A stretch of DNA of 64,000 nt from Lumbricus terrestris (Eukaryota; Annelida; Clitellata; Crassiclitellata; Lumbricidae), in assembly GCA_949752735.1 (NCBI GenBank), contig OX457041.1:22449617-22513616 (forward strand), given 5' to 3'. The position numbers were made by a program, and so were the translations under genes. The stretch's first letter is position 1. Each line of letters starts with the position of its first letter. This document shows positions 33,087 to 45,445 of this stretch, piece after piece. The notes under the pieces are model-generated. The model saw only the letters and a list, made by a program, of their open reading frames with translations. It did not search any database and had not been told where the DNA came from.

Positions 33087-33865
33087 ATGTCCAATACCAG
33101 ACCTGTGATTGAACTCATATGCCTATTGGCAAATGATTTTTAAATGATTTCCTATCATTTGTGGATGATAGTACAGTAGTGGTATGACTGTTTCTTAGAG
33201 GACAACAAAGTTTAAGCTCTGTCCCTCCATTCTTCTAGGGAATCTAGGCTCAGGGTGATGGTCGAAGGAGTCAAAAGCTGGCGCGACATGCTAAACGACT
33301 GAGTTTATTGTTCTCGGCTCCGGGCGAGACAATGTGATTGACGAGTATTTGCGCGCAGTCCTATTGTCCCAGGCTCCAGTTCAACCCTTGTGAGTAACTG
33401 GTCAAACCATGCGGACCTGTTGACACTGGATCAAACAATGATTGGCGGGTTGGCGCAGTGGGCCTTTTGTCCTCGGCTGTATCTAATTTGTGTTTCAAAT
33501 AGTCTGACTCCCTGCTTGGTGATGCTAAGTAAGTACGGAGAAAACTCATTATTACGAGGGGTGAATTAGGATCAAGGGTGCATAATCTCCCTCATATATA
33601 ATATTGCACAACTCAAGCATTGAGTTTGGACATCAGTGCGGAGTGGCGTGTGGTGTTAAATGCTCTGGAAAAACCTTGGCCAGATTTAAACCAGAGCCCA
33701 CGTGCATAAGACGGCGTATCTCTTACACCTGGCTTAAATCTGGCCTACGCTGGAATAGTGGGATAATACCGTATGCATAGGTCTCGTAGCCTATGAACTG
33801 CACATCACCTGCGCACCACTACGCCACCGCCACTCGGACCCACAGTAGACCAGGGCCCAATAGGC
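33087..33865. other. Intergenic region 3' of gene A
   Basis: No gene or known repeat is seen. It presumably begins with the 3' UTR of gene A. Confidence 0.45.
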
Positions 33866-33869
33866 CTAT

Positions 33870-34562
33870 GCCGTTATGTGACGTCTGTTGAATTGGAATT
33901 CGACGACACTCAATTATTCATATCTTTCTCCCCTCGCTCCTTCTCAGACGCACTAAATCAGCTACGTAATACAATCACTCAGATTTCAGCCTGGATGACA
34001 GCTAATCTGCTCTGCCTCAACCCCTCAAAAACAGAATTTCTCACCATTGGCCTACGCGAACAATTAAACAAACTGGCATATCCTCCTGACTTTTCTCAAA
34101 CAGACCCAAGCAACTCTTCCTACGCCATACTCTTCTCCTGTCCGCCATCTTGGGATCATTTTCGATAAAAACCTTACTTTTTCTGACCACGTCACCCAGC
34201 TATCCCGCACCTGCTACATGCATAATTATCCGCGACATCCGTCGATTGCGCCCAATTCTCAATTACAAGACCGCCTGCACCATAGCCACTTCAATAGTTC
34301 ACTCCAAACTCGATTACTGCTGTTCTCTCTTCCACAAAATTGATTCTCTTCAGATTAAACGTCTGCAAACAATCCAGAATGCTCTTGCCCGCGCAGTGAC
34401 TAAGACTCCCAAACATCACCACATAACCCTTGCTCTCAAGTCTCTCCACTGGCTAAAAGTCCCTCAGCGCATCCATTACAAAATTGTATCTCTAACCTAC
34501 AAGGCTCTTCAAACCTCTCAGCCCTTCTGCATTCGTCAACTAATCACCATCCAACCGCCCAA
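33870..34562 (+). mobile_element. L2/CR1-group non-LTR relic
   Basis: The frame from 33878 reads DDTQLFISF, SAWMTANLLCLNPSKTEFL (RT palm and following region). After a frameshift, LGIIFDKNLTFSDHV appears, and later SKLDYCCSLFHKIDSLQIKR and LKSLHWLKVPQRIHYKIVS. It is cut at its 3' side by the element starting at 34565. Confidence 0.8.
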
Positions 34563-34564
34563 GT

Positions 34565-36480
34565 CAGTGGCGTAGCAAGGTCTTGGGGGGCCCCTGTGCA
34601 GAGCTTAGGTGGTGGGCCCTTAAATGCTTGAAACCCCATTCGATTTCAAACAACAAAGCTGTGCAAAACGCCTGGTTCCTTTACGAAATTTGCATATTTA
34701 GCACCAAAGTTAAATGAAAATAAACTAGCCATATTTTTATTATTTTAACAAATTTATCTAATGAAACATATTCTTCTCCATATGAGCAGAGAAAAATTGA
34801 ACTAGAATACCATACAAAAGTAATCACAAAAATTGCTTCATCTCCTGAAGTATTAGGCCTAATCATCAATCACCCATAGGCCCTAATTGAATTTTCCAAG
34901 CTGTTGAGTTTGTTGATTAAAAGAGCGGAAAATGTAACGAATTTGGCAAGTGTGAAATGACTCAATCAAGTCTACGGCTAACCTACTACGGGGGGTCTAA
35001 ATCCGAAATGCTAAAATGCTCGTTTGTGCGCCTTCTCTTGTGCAAAAATATCCACCACTTTTGAGGTGTCAAGCCTGAATCCATTGGTGATGTATAGCCT
35101 AACAGAGCCTATATAGCCTAACTGCTACCGTAGCCTCTGAAGTTCGAGGCCTACTCGGCTCAGTGTCGATATACATGTCAACCACCATCTCTGCACTGAT
35201 CAAACCGGAATTCGATTCTGCCCCCATGTCTGATGTAGTCATCGGTGCAAGCTCGCTCTACGCAGGCATCATAAATGCGGAATGTTTTGCATTTTGGCGG
35301 TCTTCTTTACCCGTTCTTCTCGTGCTTGTCGCTTAGCAGCGCCACTTAAATAAGACTTAGGCATAACTTGTGGGACAGAAAGAGTGCCGTATGAAAGTTT
35401 AAAATAGACAATTTCCAAGTAAATATATAGCTATGCAGTTATCTTTTATAAATTTCACATTTTACTACAAAGATAATAAATTTTAAACGCGTCTGCGTAG
35501 ACCATAATGACACAATTATGTTTCCTACGTCAGTACAACTACTTCCGGCCAAACACTGCAAAGAGTAAAGATATCTATATTATAAGGCAGAAATTCCATA
35601 TGTTTGTTTGTTTGTACGCTTTTGACAGAATTGACTCTCCCCTGCAGAATAGGCTCGAAAATGAAACAGCGTCGGTTTAAAAAAATTCTTGAAATCGATT
35701 CTTACCCGAATTATAAGGTCATCGCAACTATTTTCAGGTTTTAATTCAGTTCAAAACAAAAGTTATTAGCATTTTAAGACAGATTTCATCAGTTATTGAC
35801 CACACTAGCGCGTAAGTCAAGAGTCTACACCGCATGACGTCATACCCGCCCAGTAATAATTTTCGTAGCGCCCCGTAGGGGTGGGTCAAGTTTGGCTTTT
35901 TGGGGAAGCGAGGTGGGGTGGAGGGTTATCGAAAACCCGAAATTTAGCAGTCAACGATGGACACCAGAGTGGAGTAGTGTTTAAAACCCTAAATTTCACT
36001 TTAGAACTCGAGTTATTAGCGTTTAAAGACAGATTTAATCGCTAACGCTTTGGTAAGCAGTATCGAGCTTTAGTAAAGGAGTCTACAGCCCGAATGACGT
36101 CATACAAGCCCAGTAATAATTTCCGTAGCGTCCCGCAGGGGCGGGTTACGTTTGGCTTTTTGAGGAAGCGGGGTGGGCTAGAGGGTTGGCGAAAACCATA
36201 AATTTAGCGGTCAACGTTGGGTACCACAGTGGAGTAGTGTTTAAAATCATAAATTTCCCGGGCAACGCCGGGTTACACATCTAGTTTGTAATAAGGTAGC
36301 CTAATCATGGACATTCAGGCTGAAATCCAAAAAATTACTGGGTGTGTACGCTGTAGATGTAGTTTTGAATACATTCTGAATATCCTTAAAGTAAAAAATT
36401 GACTCTGACCCCGGGGGCCCCTGACAGCCGGGGGGCCCTCGTGCACTGCACAGGTTGCACGCCCTATTGCTACGCCACTG
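34565..36480. mobile_element. CAGTGGCGTAGC-ended DNA element(s)
   Basis: CAGTGGCGTAGCAAGG at 34565 and the inverted CTATTGCTACGCCACTG ending at 36480, with GGGGGCCCC-type sequence inside both ends, suggest one 1.9-kb element. The flanking 8-mers (GCCCAAGT and AGGATCGG) do not match, so it may be two MITEs or a rearranged copy. A Helitron-like element sits inside. Confidence 0.5.
35574..36284 (+). mobile_element. Non-autonomous Helitron-like element
   Basis: It starts TCTATATTATAAGGC after an A and ends CTAG before a T. A hairpin CCCGG-GCAACG-CCGGG lies about 11 nt before the end. These are the hallmarks of Helitron termini (5' TC, 3' CTRR, A/T insertion, no TSD). Internal direct repeats (for example GACGTCATAC at about 35834 and 36095) are present. 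No Rep/Hel ORF. Confidence 0.75.
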
Positions 36481-36484
36481 AGGA

Positions 36485-37380
36485 TCGGAAAGACGTCTCG
36501 ACGAGATCAACCTAATACCGACACGATATTAAATCATATGGTAATAATTATATCGTTTTAGAGTTCTAAATTATTGCACTAGCGCAACATAATAGTTAAT
36601 TTGTAGCAATCCGGACTCTACTTTAGCTGCTAGCCTACACACCGTACCAGTTTTACCACTCTGGCAATCTTACAGAACGGCTTCTGCGAATCGAGGAACG
36701 CTGGCCAATGCAAATAGGCTAAATAGCCACATCAGTAAGAGCATTTATAGGCCGCGGTTCGCTTCCCGAAGGTGGTTCTTTGAGTGATGTAAATCTCGGG
36801 CTAGCAAGGTACGTGCACGAGGACCCTAAATGGAGTGGCGTCCATTCAAACGGACATGCGGTGGTGAAGAATCTCAACCCGATCAATTCATTGAAACATG
36901 AGAATGGTTCTGAGGGCCATACACGGTCACTATAATATTGTATAAAAATCCGAATAGGCCTATACATTTATATTTCTGGGTACTTTGGGGATCGAGAGTA
37001 TAAAGCAATTATTTTATTATTTTAGCCCCGCCCATAAGCTCCAGAATTATCACTGTGTTATAGGCCTACTCGTATTTGAATTAAAAAAAACTTATATACT
37101 TTAGCCGCTATAGCAGTTAGGTTTATTTTGTTATTTGAAACGACGTGTGTCGATATGACTGGCCAAGACTATCACGTGATCGATGCCGGTGTCTGCGTTA
37201 TAGCCACACGCAGTTGAGACTCATCTTGAGAAGTCGACGTATACGGAGTCACAGCGCTGAACACACGACGTTGTCTTGGATGTCGGAGGCCTGCCATAGC
37301 GTCTATGACACAGGTGGTAGATATTTTTTGTATTGCAATTTCGACAACTTATGCAGCATCTCTCTAATAGCAATAATTGT
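36485..37380. other. Intergenic, nothing recognised
   Basis: No supported gene, RNA or mobile element. The open frames are short and unlike known proteins. Confidence 0.5.
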
Positions 37381-37389
37381 TACTTCTAC

Positions 37390-37650
37390 ATATAGACGCC
37401 TTATCCATTCATTTATTCATTCATTCATTCGTTCGCTCGTTCATTCATTCATCCGTCCAAGTGTTTATATAGCACCTTGAACTACTCAGCGGTGCTCCCG
37501 ACTCCAGCACGGCTAAAAAGAACAGTTTTCAAGTGCTTATGGAATGTGTCAGAGAGTGATCTATAAGTAACAGGCGCAGCTCAAGAGGGTGGAAATTCCA
37601 TACCACCGGGCCAACCACAGAAAAAGCATGACTTTGCATGATGTAGGTAA
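37390..37650 (-). mobile_element. CR1-like non-LTR 3' end, minus strand
   Basis: It begins with a target-side ATTC repeat (37400-37452). The minus strand then has the family tail (CACCGCTGAGTAGTTC, GTGCTATATAAACACTT) and coding remnants resembling KSCFFCGWPGGMEFP. Confidence 0.6.
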
Positions 37651-38260
37651 GAGCAAACGGGACGATTGATATACATCACGCGTTTATTTGTATTTCATTG
37701 TGTTAACTTAAGAAGAATTCCCATAAAAATTGGCACTCGAAAATTTTCGGTTTGCGTCAAACGCGGGAAAATCAAAAGAGCGCATGCTCGTTAGATGATT
37801 AGAACGCATGTTTAAAAGGACGAAAATCAAAGTGCGCACAAGTTCAGATGTGGACTAGGTCGAGGCCTATTTAAGGGCATTCCACGCAACTTTGAACTAT
37901 ATGCAACCTTAATCGGCAAAGGGCTTACAATTTCATCCTCCCCAATAAAGACTCGTTAAACTTTATCCCAAGAATGTTATTCAAAAACATGTACTAACTA
38001 TTTTGACCATAAGCTTTAAGCCGCCATATACTTTTAATTTTGCTAATGTAAATCTACAGCGTGCTGTCTGTTGTTTATTGAATTAAACGAATATACATAA
38101 ATCTGTGGTGGGCAACATCTGCCGTAGGCTATATTTCGAATATGGCCATCTATCCTATACTAGTCCTATTTTCATCACTGTTATTATGGAGTCAAAACTT
38201 TTTAAGATTTAGAAGCCAAATAGGCAAAGTTGACACGGTCAACATCAACAGTAGGCCCCT
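37650..38260. other. Intergenic, nothing recognised
   Basis: No gene or repeat family identified. Confidence 0.45.
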
Positions 38261-38269
38261 ATGTTTTCT

Positions 38270-38488
38270 CAGCGGCGCCCGCAGGATTTTTTTCTTGTAC
38301 GCACAGAAATTTTATTTTCGTTAGGTCGCCGAAAAAACTGATGACCTTTTTTTTAGTCATCAACCTAGAATTTCCCAAAAACATACCTTTTGGGTCTTCG
38401 CGCTGTACGCACTTACCTATGTGTGTACGTCTACGGGCGCCGCTGCTGTACGCACTTGCGTAAGTGCGTACACCTGCGGGCGCCGCTG
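38270..38488. mobile_element. hAT-like MITE, 219 bp, perfect 8-bp TSD
   Basis: The ends CAGCGGCGCCCGCAGG and CCTGCGGGCGCCGCTG are flanked by TGTTTTCT at 38262-38269 and 38489-38496. It contains GATGACC-T8-AGTCATC at 38340-38361 preceded by GTCGCCGAAAAAACT, as in the unlike-ended MITE at 3807. Confidence 0.88.
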
Positions 38489-38854
38489 TGTTTTCTTAAT
38501 AATAATGACTATCAATGATGGTTTTTAGATAGGGGCCTAGGTCAAATAGGCCGACTATTATGGAATAGAAAATGTTTAATGTCGGTGTTTCGTTCTTTTA
38601 ATTGATCACAATTATATAGTCATTAATAATTTAGTCTTAGAAACGATTTCTATACTTTCCGTTCACTATCCATGTTCGTATACCCTCAAATCCTTTCTAA
38701 ACATGCGCCCTTTTGATTTTCGCCGTTTTAGGCCTAAACATTCGCTCTAATGACCATGCGGCTTATTGATTTTTCGGTCTTTTAATTGCGCCCTTTTGAT
38801 TTGCGCCCCTTTGATAGGATACCCAAAATTTCAATTGCAAGTGCTGGCCCAAGA

Positions 38855-39350
38855 ATATGGAATATAGGCTATCAGGCCTAATAACCATTATGCCATAACG
38901 AGTATGGCATATACCATTAACCGTCTGGAAGTCTCCATGCCTCTCTATATCCAAGCGCAATCTCCGCTGCTATTATTTTGCTGACAATTAATCTATATAG
39001 GCCTAGTGCCTACCCGTCCTTAGCACATATACCGCCTATGGGAAAACTATGGGTTTTCTATAATATTTAAATGTAGACTTACGGGTAAAATAAGAATGTC
39101 AGACCCACATGAGCATCGTGTGGGCATGCAGCCGGCGAAAATCTAAACTTATCAGTAGTAGGCTCAAACGATGATAATTAGGCATATTATATGCACCTAT
39201 TAATAATTTAGGCATGTTTATAACTGCAGTGCACACCCATTTGCAGGTCTATAATTCGAATTCGGCCTATATATACTTTGGAAATCGTTGTGTTTAGGCT
39301 ATATGCTAATTATCATGCAGGCCTTGCAATAAATATGAGATTTTTCAAAT
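38855..39350 (+). promoter_or_regulatory. Duplicated upstream block of heparanase gene B
   Basis: Paralogous to 85-620. It retains AATATGGAATATAGGCTAT, the CCACATGAGCATCGTGTGGG word at about 39104 and AACTGCAGTGCACA. Repeats of about 8.8 kb separate it from exon 1 of gene B. Confidence 0.6.
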
Positions 39351-39628
39351 ATAATAATTATAGGATAGGCTAATAATTATGTTTAATTGTGTTTCACTTG
39401 CTAACTGTAACATCGCTGATACGAACGGAATTTTTTTGCTAAATATGCTTTTAGAAACACATTGAGCAACTGAGGCTCTGCAGTTTAATTTGGTTTAATT
39501 GTAAATATTGAATGAAACATTTCCTTTCTGTTTTCATCGATTGTCTTGAAACGCACGCGTACCTAAGTCGCTCGAAATTGGATTTTATATCAAACGTTAT
39601 AGTGAAGCTTCTTGATTCAACTCTGGTC

Positions 39629-39735
39629 GTATAAATCCATATCTTTAGTAAGCTTACTAAATATATGGATTTATACGGTCTCGATGTGGAACCAGACTGA
39701 GAATAATGATCCAGTCTGGTTCCACATCGAGACCG
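39629..39735. repeat. Two adjacent near-perfect hairpins
   Basis: The first palindrome (39629-39675) has 24-nt arms around AAGCTT with one mismatch. The second has perfect 24-nt arms, 39676-39699 and 39712-39735 (CGGTCTCGATGTGGAACCAG..), around a 12-nt loop. The stem size is reminiscent of small-RNA precursors or short foldback elements; neither is shown. Confidence 0.7.
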
Positions 39736-39924
39736 CATCGGTTTATACCTTCATGATGAATTTGCGAGTATATGCTAAGTCGTTCAGATTGTTCTGCATA
39801 TGTCATTTAGAAGCGCAGAATTCTGTTAGCAGTACTGTTGTAGCCTAGGCCATCTCGAGACAACTACCGTACTGAACCTGGTTATCGATTATCATTTTTA
39901 TCAAGGCATTTTCCAGCAGTTATA

Positions 39925-40929
39925 CAGGGTGGTCCAGCATAAATGTTCCGACTTTGCACGCGTATAACTTCGCCAATTTTTAACATTTATTTATACTTAA
40001 TGCATCAAATTAAAGGTATTTCACTCTATTGTTAGCTCTAAAGAGTCGAACTGGTGCTGATTTAGGTTTTAATAATATGCTCTTAACAGCGCTATCTACC
40101 AATTTTTGTCATTACTGACGCAATATGACGTCGTTTGGTCGTGAAATTCTATCGTTTTTTTTGCTGAAACACGCGTAGACACGATCATTTTGGGTGTTTG
40201 TAGGGTCCCTACCATGAATATCTTCTCATCGCAAAACCACGTTCTTTCAATTTTGCCAACAGCCATGCACTGCTATGCGCAGCTTCAGACGCTTGCACGC
40301 TGCCAGCCGTTTCTTTGCGTAAGAGTTGGAGAGCTCGTTGAACTTCTCGTCGACGAATTGCATTAACTTTAGGCCTATATCATCTTTTCCAAAACGTTAT
40401 GCAGTGCTTCTAAGACTGCCTGTTTTACGCTGAAATACCCTGGGAGATTTGCATGTAGGACCTGCCCTGGTCATTGTCTTGACTGCAAATTTACTCTGAC
40501 ACACGATCGAGCAATGCTAGCGGATGTGAGCGCCATGAGCACAGATTCTCATGGTTTTCGAGCAAAAAGTTCTGTTTTATCAATTTTCCGTAGCAGATAT
40601 AATTCAAGATATTGTTTATTCCACCCTCTGTTAGAAAATTCGTTAATCATTTCAAACGAATCAAATCCATTATCAGTTCGTAGAATTAAGATCGAAACGC
40701 GATCATCGTCTGTCAACGACGCCAGATTGCGTCACAAATGACAGCAAAATATGGTAGCTAGCGCTGTTCCGACCATAACATTAAAACTTAAACTAGTATC
40801 AGTTCAACTTTTTCAGTGGAGATGCTAGATAGAAATACCTTTAATTTGATGCATTAAGCATAAATAAATATTAAAAATTGGCGAAGTTATACGCGTGCAA
40901 AGTCAGGACATTTATGCTGGATCACCCTG
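39925..40929. mobile_element. Mariner-like element, about 1 kb
   Basis: The ends CAGGGTGGTCCAGCATAAAT and ATTTATGCTGGATCACCCTG are flanked by TA (39923-39924, 40930-40931). Terminal inverted similarity extends about 100 bp (GCGAAGTTATACGCG and CGCGTATAACTTCGC). No intact transposase is recognised. Confidence 0.75.
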
Positions 40930-41069
40930 TAGAAATATTCAGTTATAAAATTTTAGGTACGATACGATAGGCTATGTTGTACACATTCATTCTGGTTTGG
41001 CACTCCTCAGCAGCTACAAAAACTCGACTACGCATTACTCTAAAACTTTTCATCACTTCAATTTCAATT

Positions 41070-41625
41070 TTCCAGTGTTCGAGACCTATAGATGTCACTC
41101 TAGATAGTTGTCTTACTTTCACAGAGAACACTGCCAAGCTTACTCGCTCTTCCTACTTCCAGTTAAGGCGTCTCAGGGCTATTCGCAAATCTGTTTCATC
41201 TTCGACCTTTACCCATTGTTATTCGTCTGTTCTCGGATTAACTATAATATATAGTATATTATATTGTAATTCTGTCCTTGTTGGCCTCCCTAGAGTTCCT
41301 AAGGTTCAGCTCCTCTACAGTAGGTACTCAATACTGCTGCTTATAGGCTCATTGGCAGTCTTCCTCGATTCTCCCACATTTCTACATTCATGACTGAACA
41401 ACTGCACCGTTTTCCACTCGATCTCGGCCCGTATACAATTCAAAGTTTTTATTTTGGTTCTCAAATATCAGTTGAGTCTAAGGTCTTGCTCTTATCTGGC
41501 AGTCTTTTGATCGTCATCTTTCTCTCGTCTCAAAACCTGCCTTTTCTCTCGGGTTTGCACGCGCGCACTGGGAACGCTTCTTAAAGGTTCTTGCTGCGAG
41601 AAGCGCTTTATAAAATTAATTATTG
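41070..41625 (+). mobile_element. CR1-like non-LTR relic
   Basis: The frame reads LDSCLTFTENTAKLTRSSYFQLRRLRAIRKSVSSSTFTHCYSSVL, typical of the post-RT region. It ends with GGGAACGCTTCTTAAAGG..AGAAGCGCTTTATAAAATTAA, the shared tail. Confidence 0.7.
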
Positions 41626-41909
41626 ATGGTCAGATAAAATAGGCCTACAGTAGAATTCTTCTGATCAGTGGGATACGTATAACGGCATTCTCAACACACG
41701 AAAAATTGTAAATTGCGATTGTTGTAAAGGTAATTACTGACGTGTTTCCAATACTGGGATTGGTTTACAAATTGGACCAGAAAACGTTCCACAGGACCAT
41801 GCGTTACAGCGGTTACACCATCGAGTTTTTGTAGATGTCTCTAAGGCATTTCATTTGCATGTAGGCTCAACAAACAAGCCACGTAGGCTACTGTAATGGG
41901 CTCCACATA

Positions 41910-42073
41910 GTGGCGTAGCAATAGGGTAGACTGGGTAGACAAAGTCTAGGGCCCCCGAGTGTAGAGGCCCCAGAGGGGCCCCCGAGTTCCTATAGTTATG
42001 CCACTGTAAGTGATAATACATTTCAATATTCACATTTTGTCTAGGGGCCCCCGAGTTCCTAGTTACGCCACTG
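41910..42073. mobile_element. hAT-like MITE, 164 bp, 8-bp TSD
   Basis: The ends GTGGCGTAGCAATAGGG (first CA lost) and AGTTACGCCACTG are flanked by TCCACATA at 41902-41909 and 42074-42081. Internal GGGGCCCCCGAGTTCCTA is repeated twice. Confidence 0.75.
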
Positions 42074-42224
42074 TCCACATACATGTATAGCCACATATAT
42101 TTCGACCATATAACACCTTGTACGTTAGACCTACCGGTATTGGTAGGCTATATATTTGCGCCGTCGCACCCAATAACAAGCCATTGTATTAGTCCTTATA
42201 TAGCTGGCAGAGTAGGCTTAAGCT

Positions 42225-42400
42225 TATTCATTCATTCATTCATTCCGAAAACTTATATAGCGCCCCTTCAAGAAGCCTACCCTGAGGCACTCCCAGTCCA
42301 GCCACAGCTAAAAAAGATAGGTCTTGAGCAACTTGTAGACAGCAGATCTTGCAGATATTCATCTTGCTGTTCGTTTTAATAAGTCTCCAGCTGATGGACT
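42225..42400 (-). mobile_element. CR1-like non-LTR 3' tail, minus strand
   Basis: ATTCATTCATTC followed by TATAGCGCCCCTTCAAGAAG and GAGGCACTCCCAGTCCAGCC: the reverse complement of the family tail. Confidence 0.65.
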
Positions 42401-42419
42401 ATAAAATGATCTGCATATT

Positions 42420-43490
42420 TTCGAGCAGGGTGTTGACACAACTGTAGGCTAATATTCTCCTCGGGTTATCATATTATTCGGATAAATGCGCCGTCTTTCT
42501 TTTAATGACTTGCACTCCAGTCTTGTCTTTCCTTGCCGTTTACCCAGTTTTGGGTTCTGGTCATAGGCGCAACCACGCACCCTATATATAGGACCCGTGG
42601 GACGCGTCCCCTCCAACGTCTGAGACGCATGGGACGGTTCCCCAACTTCTGCGAGAGACTTGGGGCGGTCTCTCCCAACTTTTGCAACCGACTGCTGCTA
42701 ACAGGCCTAGTCGTTTCAATACAGATTATTATGTCTGGTTTGAATGTTTTTGTCTTTCAAATGCAAAATACTAGGTCATTTGCAGCCAAATGTGCCAGAA
42801 ATTATCATTACATGTATACATATAAGATTCATTTAATTAAGTTTTGTTTCTTTGCTCTTTTTTTATTCTTCCTGTATTGTTACTCTGGTAACGTATGTCT
42901 ACACTGTCAGGAAATATTAAAAAGAGGCAAAATTGCGTTAGACCACGCTGGTGGAGCTTACTAGGCTACTCTCCCCATATCCCATAGTTGGTACAGGGGC
43001 TTCTTGCCTTCGGCAATCGCGACTTCACGAGTTTCGCGGCGCTCGCTATTATTACTTCTACTCCAAAATTTTATTAGGCCCCAATTTTAAGACGCGGTTG
43101 CGTCTATGGTTCTGGTTCACTGTATTGTAGGCTAAAATTAATCTCTTCCGACTCTTTCACTCTCCCCGAATTTTATGCCTAGAGCGATTACTTGCGAGCT
43201 GTCGTCTTCATGCACTAAGCTTATTCCTACATCTGGTAAAGCCGCAGTTGGAATTGCGGCAATTTATACTTCTATAGTCTTCTATCTAACATCACATCTG
43301 TCGCATTTCCATGCAGCAACCAGGCTGTCGATCCTTCCGCTGTATTACGATTCTTTGGTAAATCATATGCGATCTTAGCATATTTTAAGTTACGGTGCGC
43401 TGGTTACCTGCACAGTTTGCAGACGAAATCAAAAGAATACAGAAGTTGCCAGTAACAACATCTGAAAATGCCACCAATAGCGAACAAAAT
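42420..43490. other. Intergenic, nothing recognised
   Basis: No supported gene. The open frame at 42533-42964 has no recognisable domain. Confidence 0.45.
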
Positions 43491-43499
43491 ACTGAGCTA

Positions 43500-44015
43500 T
43501 CACAGAGTGGTCATAAAGAAAAAGAGGAAGACTAAGTGTTTTAGGTTTTAGTGTGCAGCATGCAGTGATTACAAAGCCGATTTGGTCTAGCAAAAACAAA
43601 ACGAATTACAAATCTTGCAGAAGACCTAGGCCTTTGATAGAAGAAGTCAGAACGGAACTAGCGATTATCACATTGTTGTCATAAAGAAAAAGAGGAAGAC
43701 GAGGAATTTTATGAGTTTAGTGTACGACACAGGTGCAGTGATCACAGAGTCGATTAGGCCTAGCAAAAACAAAACGATTTATAAATCTTGCAGTAGACCC
43801 AGGCCTATGATAGAAGAAGACAGAACGGAACTAGCGATGCTGTCATAGTAGTCATAAAGAAAAAAGAGGAAGACGAAGAATTTTATTGGTTTATAGGCTA
43901 TATTCTGCAGGTGCAGTGATCACAAAGTCGATTAGGCCTAGTAGAAACAAAAACGAATTATAAATCTTACAGTAGGCCGAGGCCTATATAGAAGATATCA
44001 GAACTGAACCAGCGA
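43500..44015. repeat. Tandem array, about 172-bp unit, three copies
   Basis: GTCATAAAGAAAAAGAGGAAGAC recurs near 43509, 43679 and 43853, followed each time by GTGCAGTGATCACA(A/G)AGTCGATT and AAACAAAACGA. The units differ by a few percent plus small indels. The third unit abuts the inverted repeat at 44085. Confidence 0.85.
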
Positions 44016-44084
44016 TGCTTCAATGTGCGCCTGCGCATCAATCAGAGATTCGCATTGGCTGGCACCGAAACAGAAAAAAATACG

Positions 44085-45445
44085 CTAATTTTTCTCAGTT
44101 GAAGGGCTTGGAGCAATAACGAGTTATGTCGGAAATCATGAGTTTTAACGAAATTGTTCATCATTTCACTGCCAATAGTCAGTTTTTCAATGAGTTTGCA
44201 GTGATCACAGAGTCGATTTCATCAATGAAATTAAAAAAATTCGAACAATGTGAAGGGGACATATAGACCTAGTGAAGTCTTAAGCCATGTCCTTCAGCAA
44301 TGAAATTATGAGAAAGTTTTTGAGATCACACCCTAAAATGTTTCCATAAGGGGTCATTGCATAATTACGTAACGCCGAAAATGACCGATTTCGACCCACC
44401 CACCCACCCTGTAACGCTTCGTAACGTTGCCCTCAACCCACCCACCCTCCCTCCCCAGCGTTACGTAACGATTGTTACGAAAAATCAGTTGAGATTTAGG
44501 TCTATTATTGACTTATGTGAGGGCATCTTCATAGTGAATTTAAAATAGACCAGTAGGCCTATGTGAATTATAGGCTAATTTGACAGAAGACTACAGGCTT
44601 AAAATATAGGCCTATACAATTTTTCATTTATATAAACGACAGTCATGCGTGAATGGAGTTTTCTCAAAATTAGTTGCAAGAATAAAATTTTACACTGCTG
44701 ACAAGTTTCACGGACTAAATGGCTCATTAACAATTATTAATCAAAATTAAGATGAACTAATTATTTGCTTAGTCTGGGCACTTCGATAATTGTTAATAGA
44801 AATATTGCCGAGTTTTGTTGAGCATTAATTTTAAATGTTTGAGATCGTGTTCACCAAGTAAAACATGCTTCAAAGTGGCTCTTCGATGTCAGGCATTCAA
44901 GAATAATTTGGCATACCCCGTTGTTCCGTTGGTAAAACTATCACAGTTCCAAACAATTCGAAGAGCGGTTTCCGGTTTGCACAATGGGAGAACAGAATTG
45001 ACCTGGCATGTATAGGCCAACTGGTGTCTATAGGCCCTACCTTTGGATCTTATTCAGATAAATAGACCTACTTCCGTCAAATTTTAAATCAATGTCACGA
45101 AGTTTAAACTTCGATCACATCGTGTCTAAAGTGTAATTACAGAGTAATTTAATATTCATTAATAAAAAAATTCATGGCGTTACGTAACGCTCAGCTCCCC
45201 CCACCCACCCACCCACGTAACGTTTCGTAACGTTTTCAATGACCCCACCCACCCACCCTCGAGCGTTACGTAATTATGCAATGACCCCTAACAGTTTTGA
45301 AATTTCAAAAATGAGAAACAATGGGAAGAAAACTTTTGAAGTCTGAAACTATGACTATTGGCAGTGAAATGATTAACAATTTCGTTAAAACTCATGATTT
45401 CCGACATAACTCGTTATTGCTCCAAGCCCTTCAACTGAGAAAAAT
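44085..45445. repeat. Nested inverted repeats
   Basis: The outer arms, 44090-44175 and 45340-45445 (GGAGCAATAACGAGTTATGT and following), are inverted over about 90 bp. The inner arms, about 44347-44480 and 45170-45289, share GGGGTCATTGCATAATTACG and GTTACGTAACG with CCCACCCACC runs. This looks like one terminal-inverted-repeat element inside another. No transposase. Confidence 0.75.

Noticed and set aside
34565..36480. Single hAT element with confirmed TSD
   Set aside because: The ends are inverted and alike but the flanking 8-mers do not match, so unity and superfamily remain open.
42533..42964. 143-codon plus-strand ORF
   Set aside because: No conserved motif; AT-rich random-looking composition in its second half.
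43500..44015. CRISPR-like array
   Set aside because: The host is a eukaryote and the repeat units are contiguous ~172-bp tandems without spacers.
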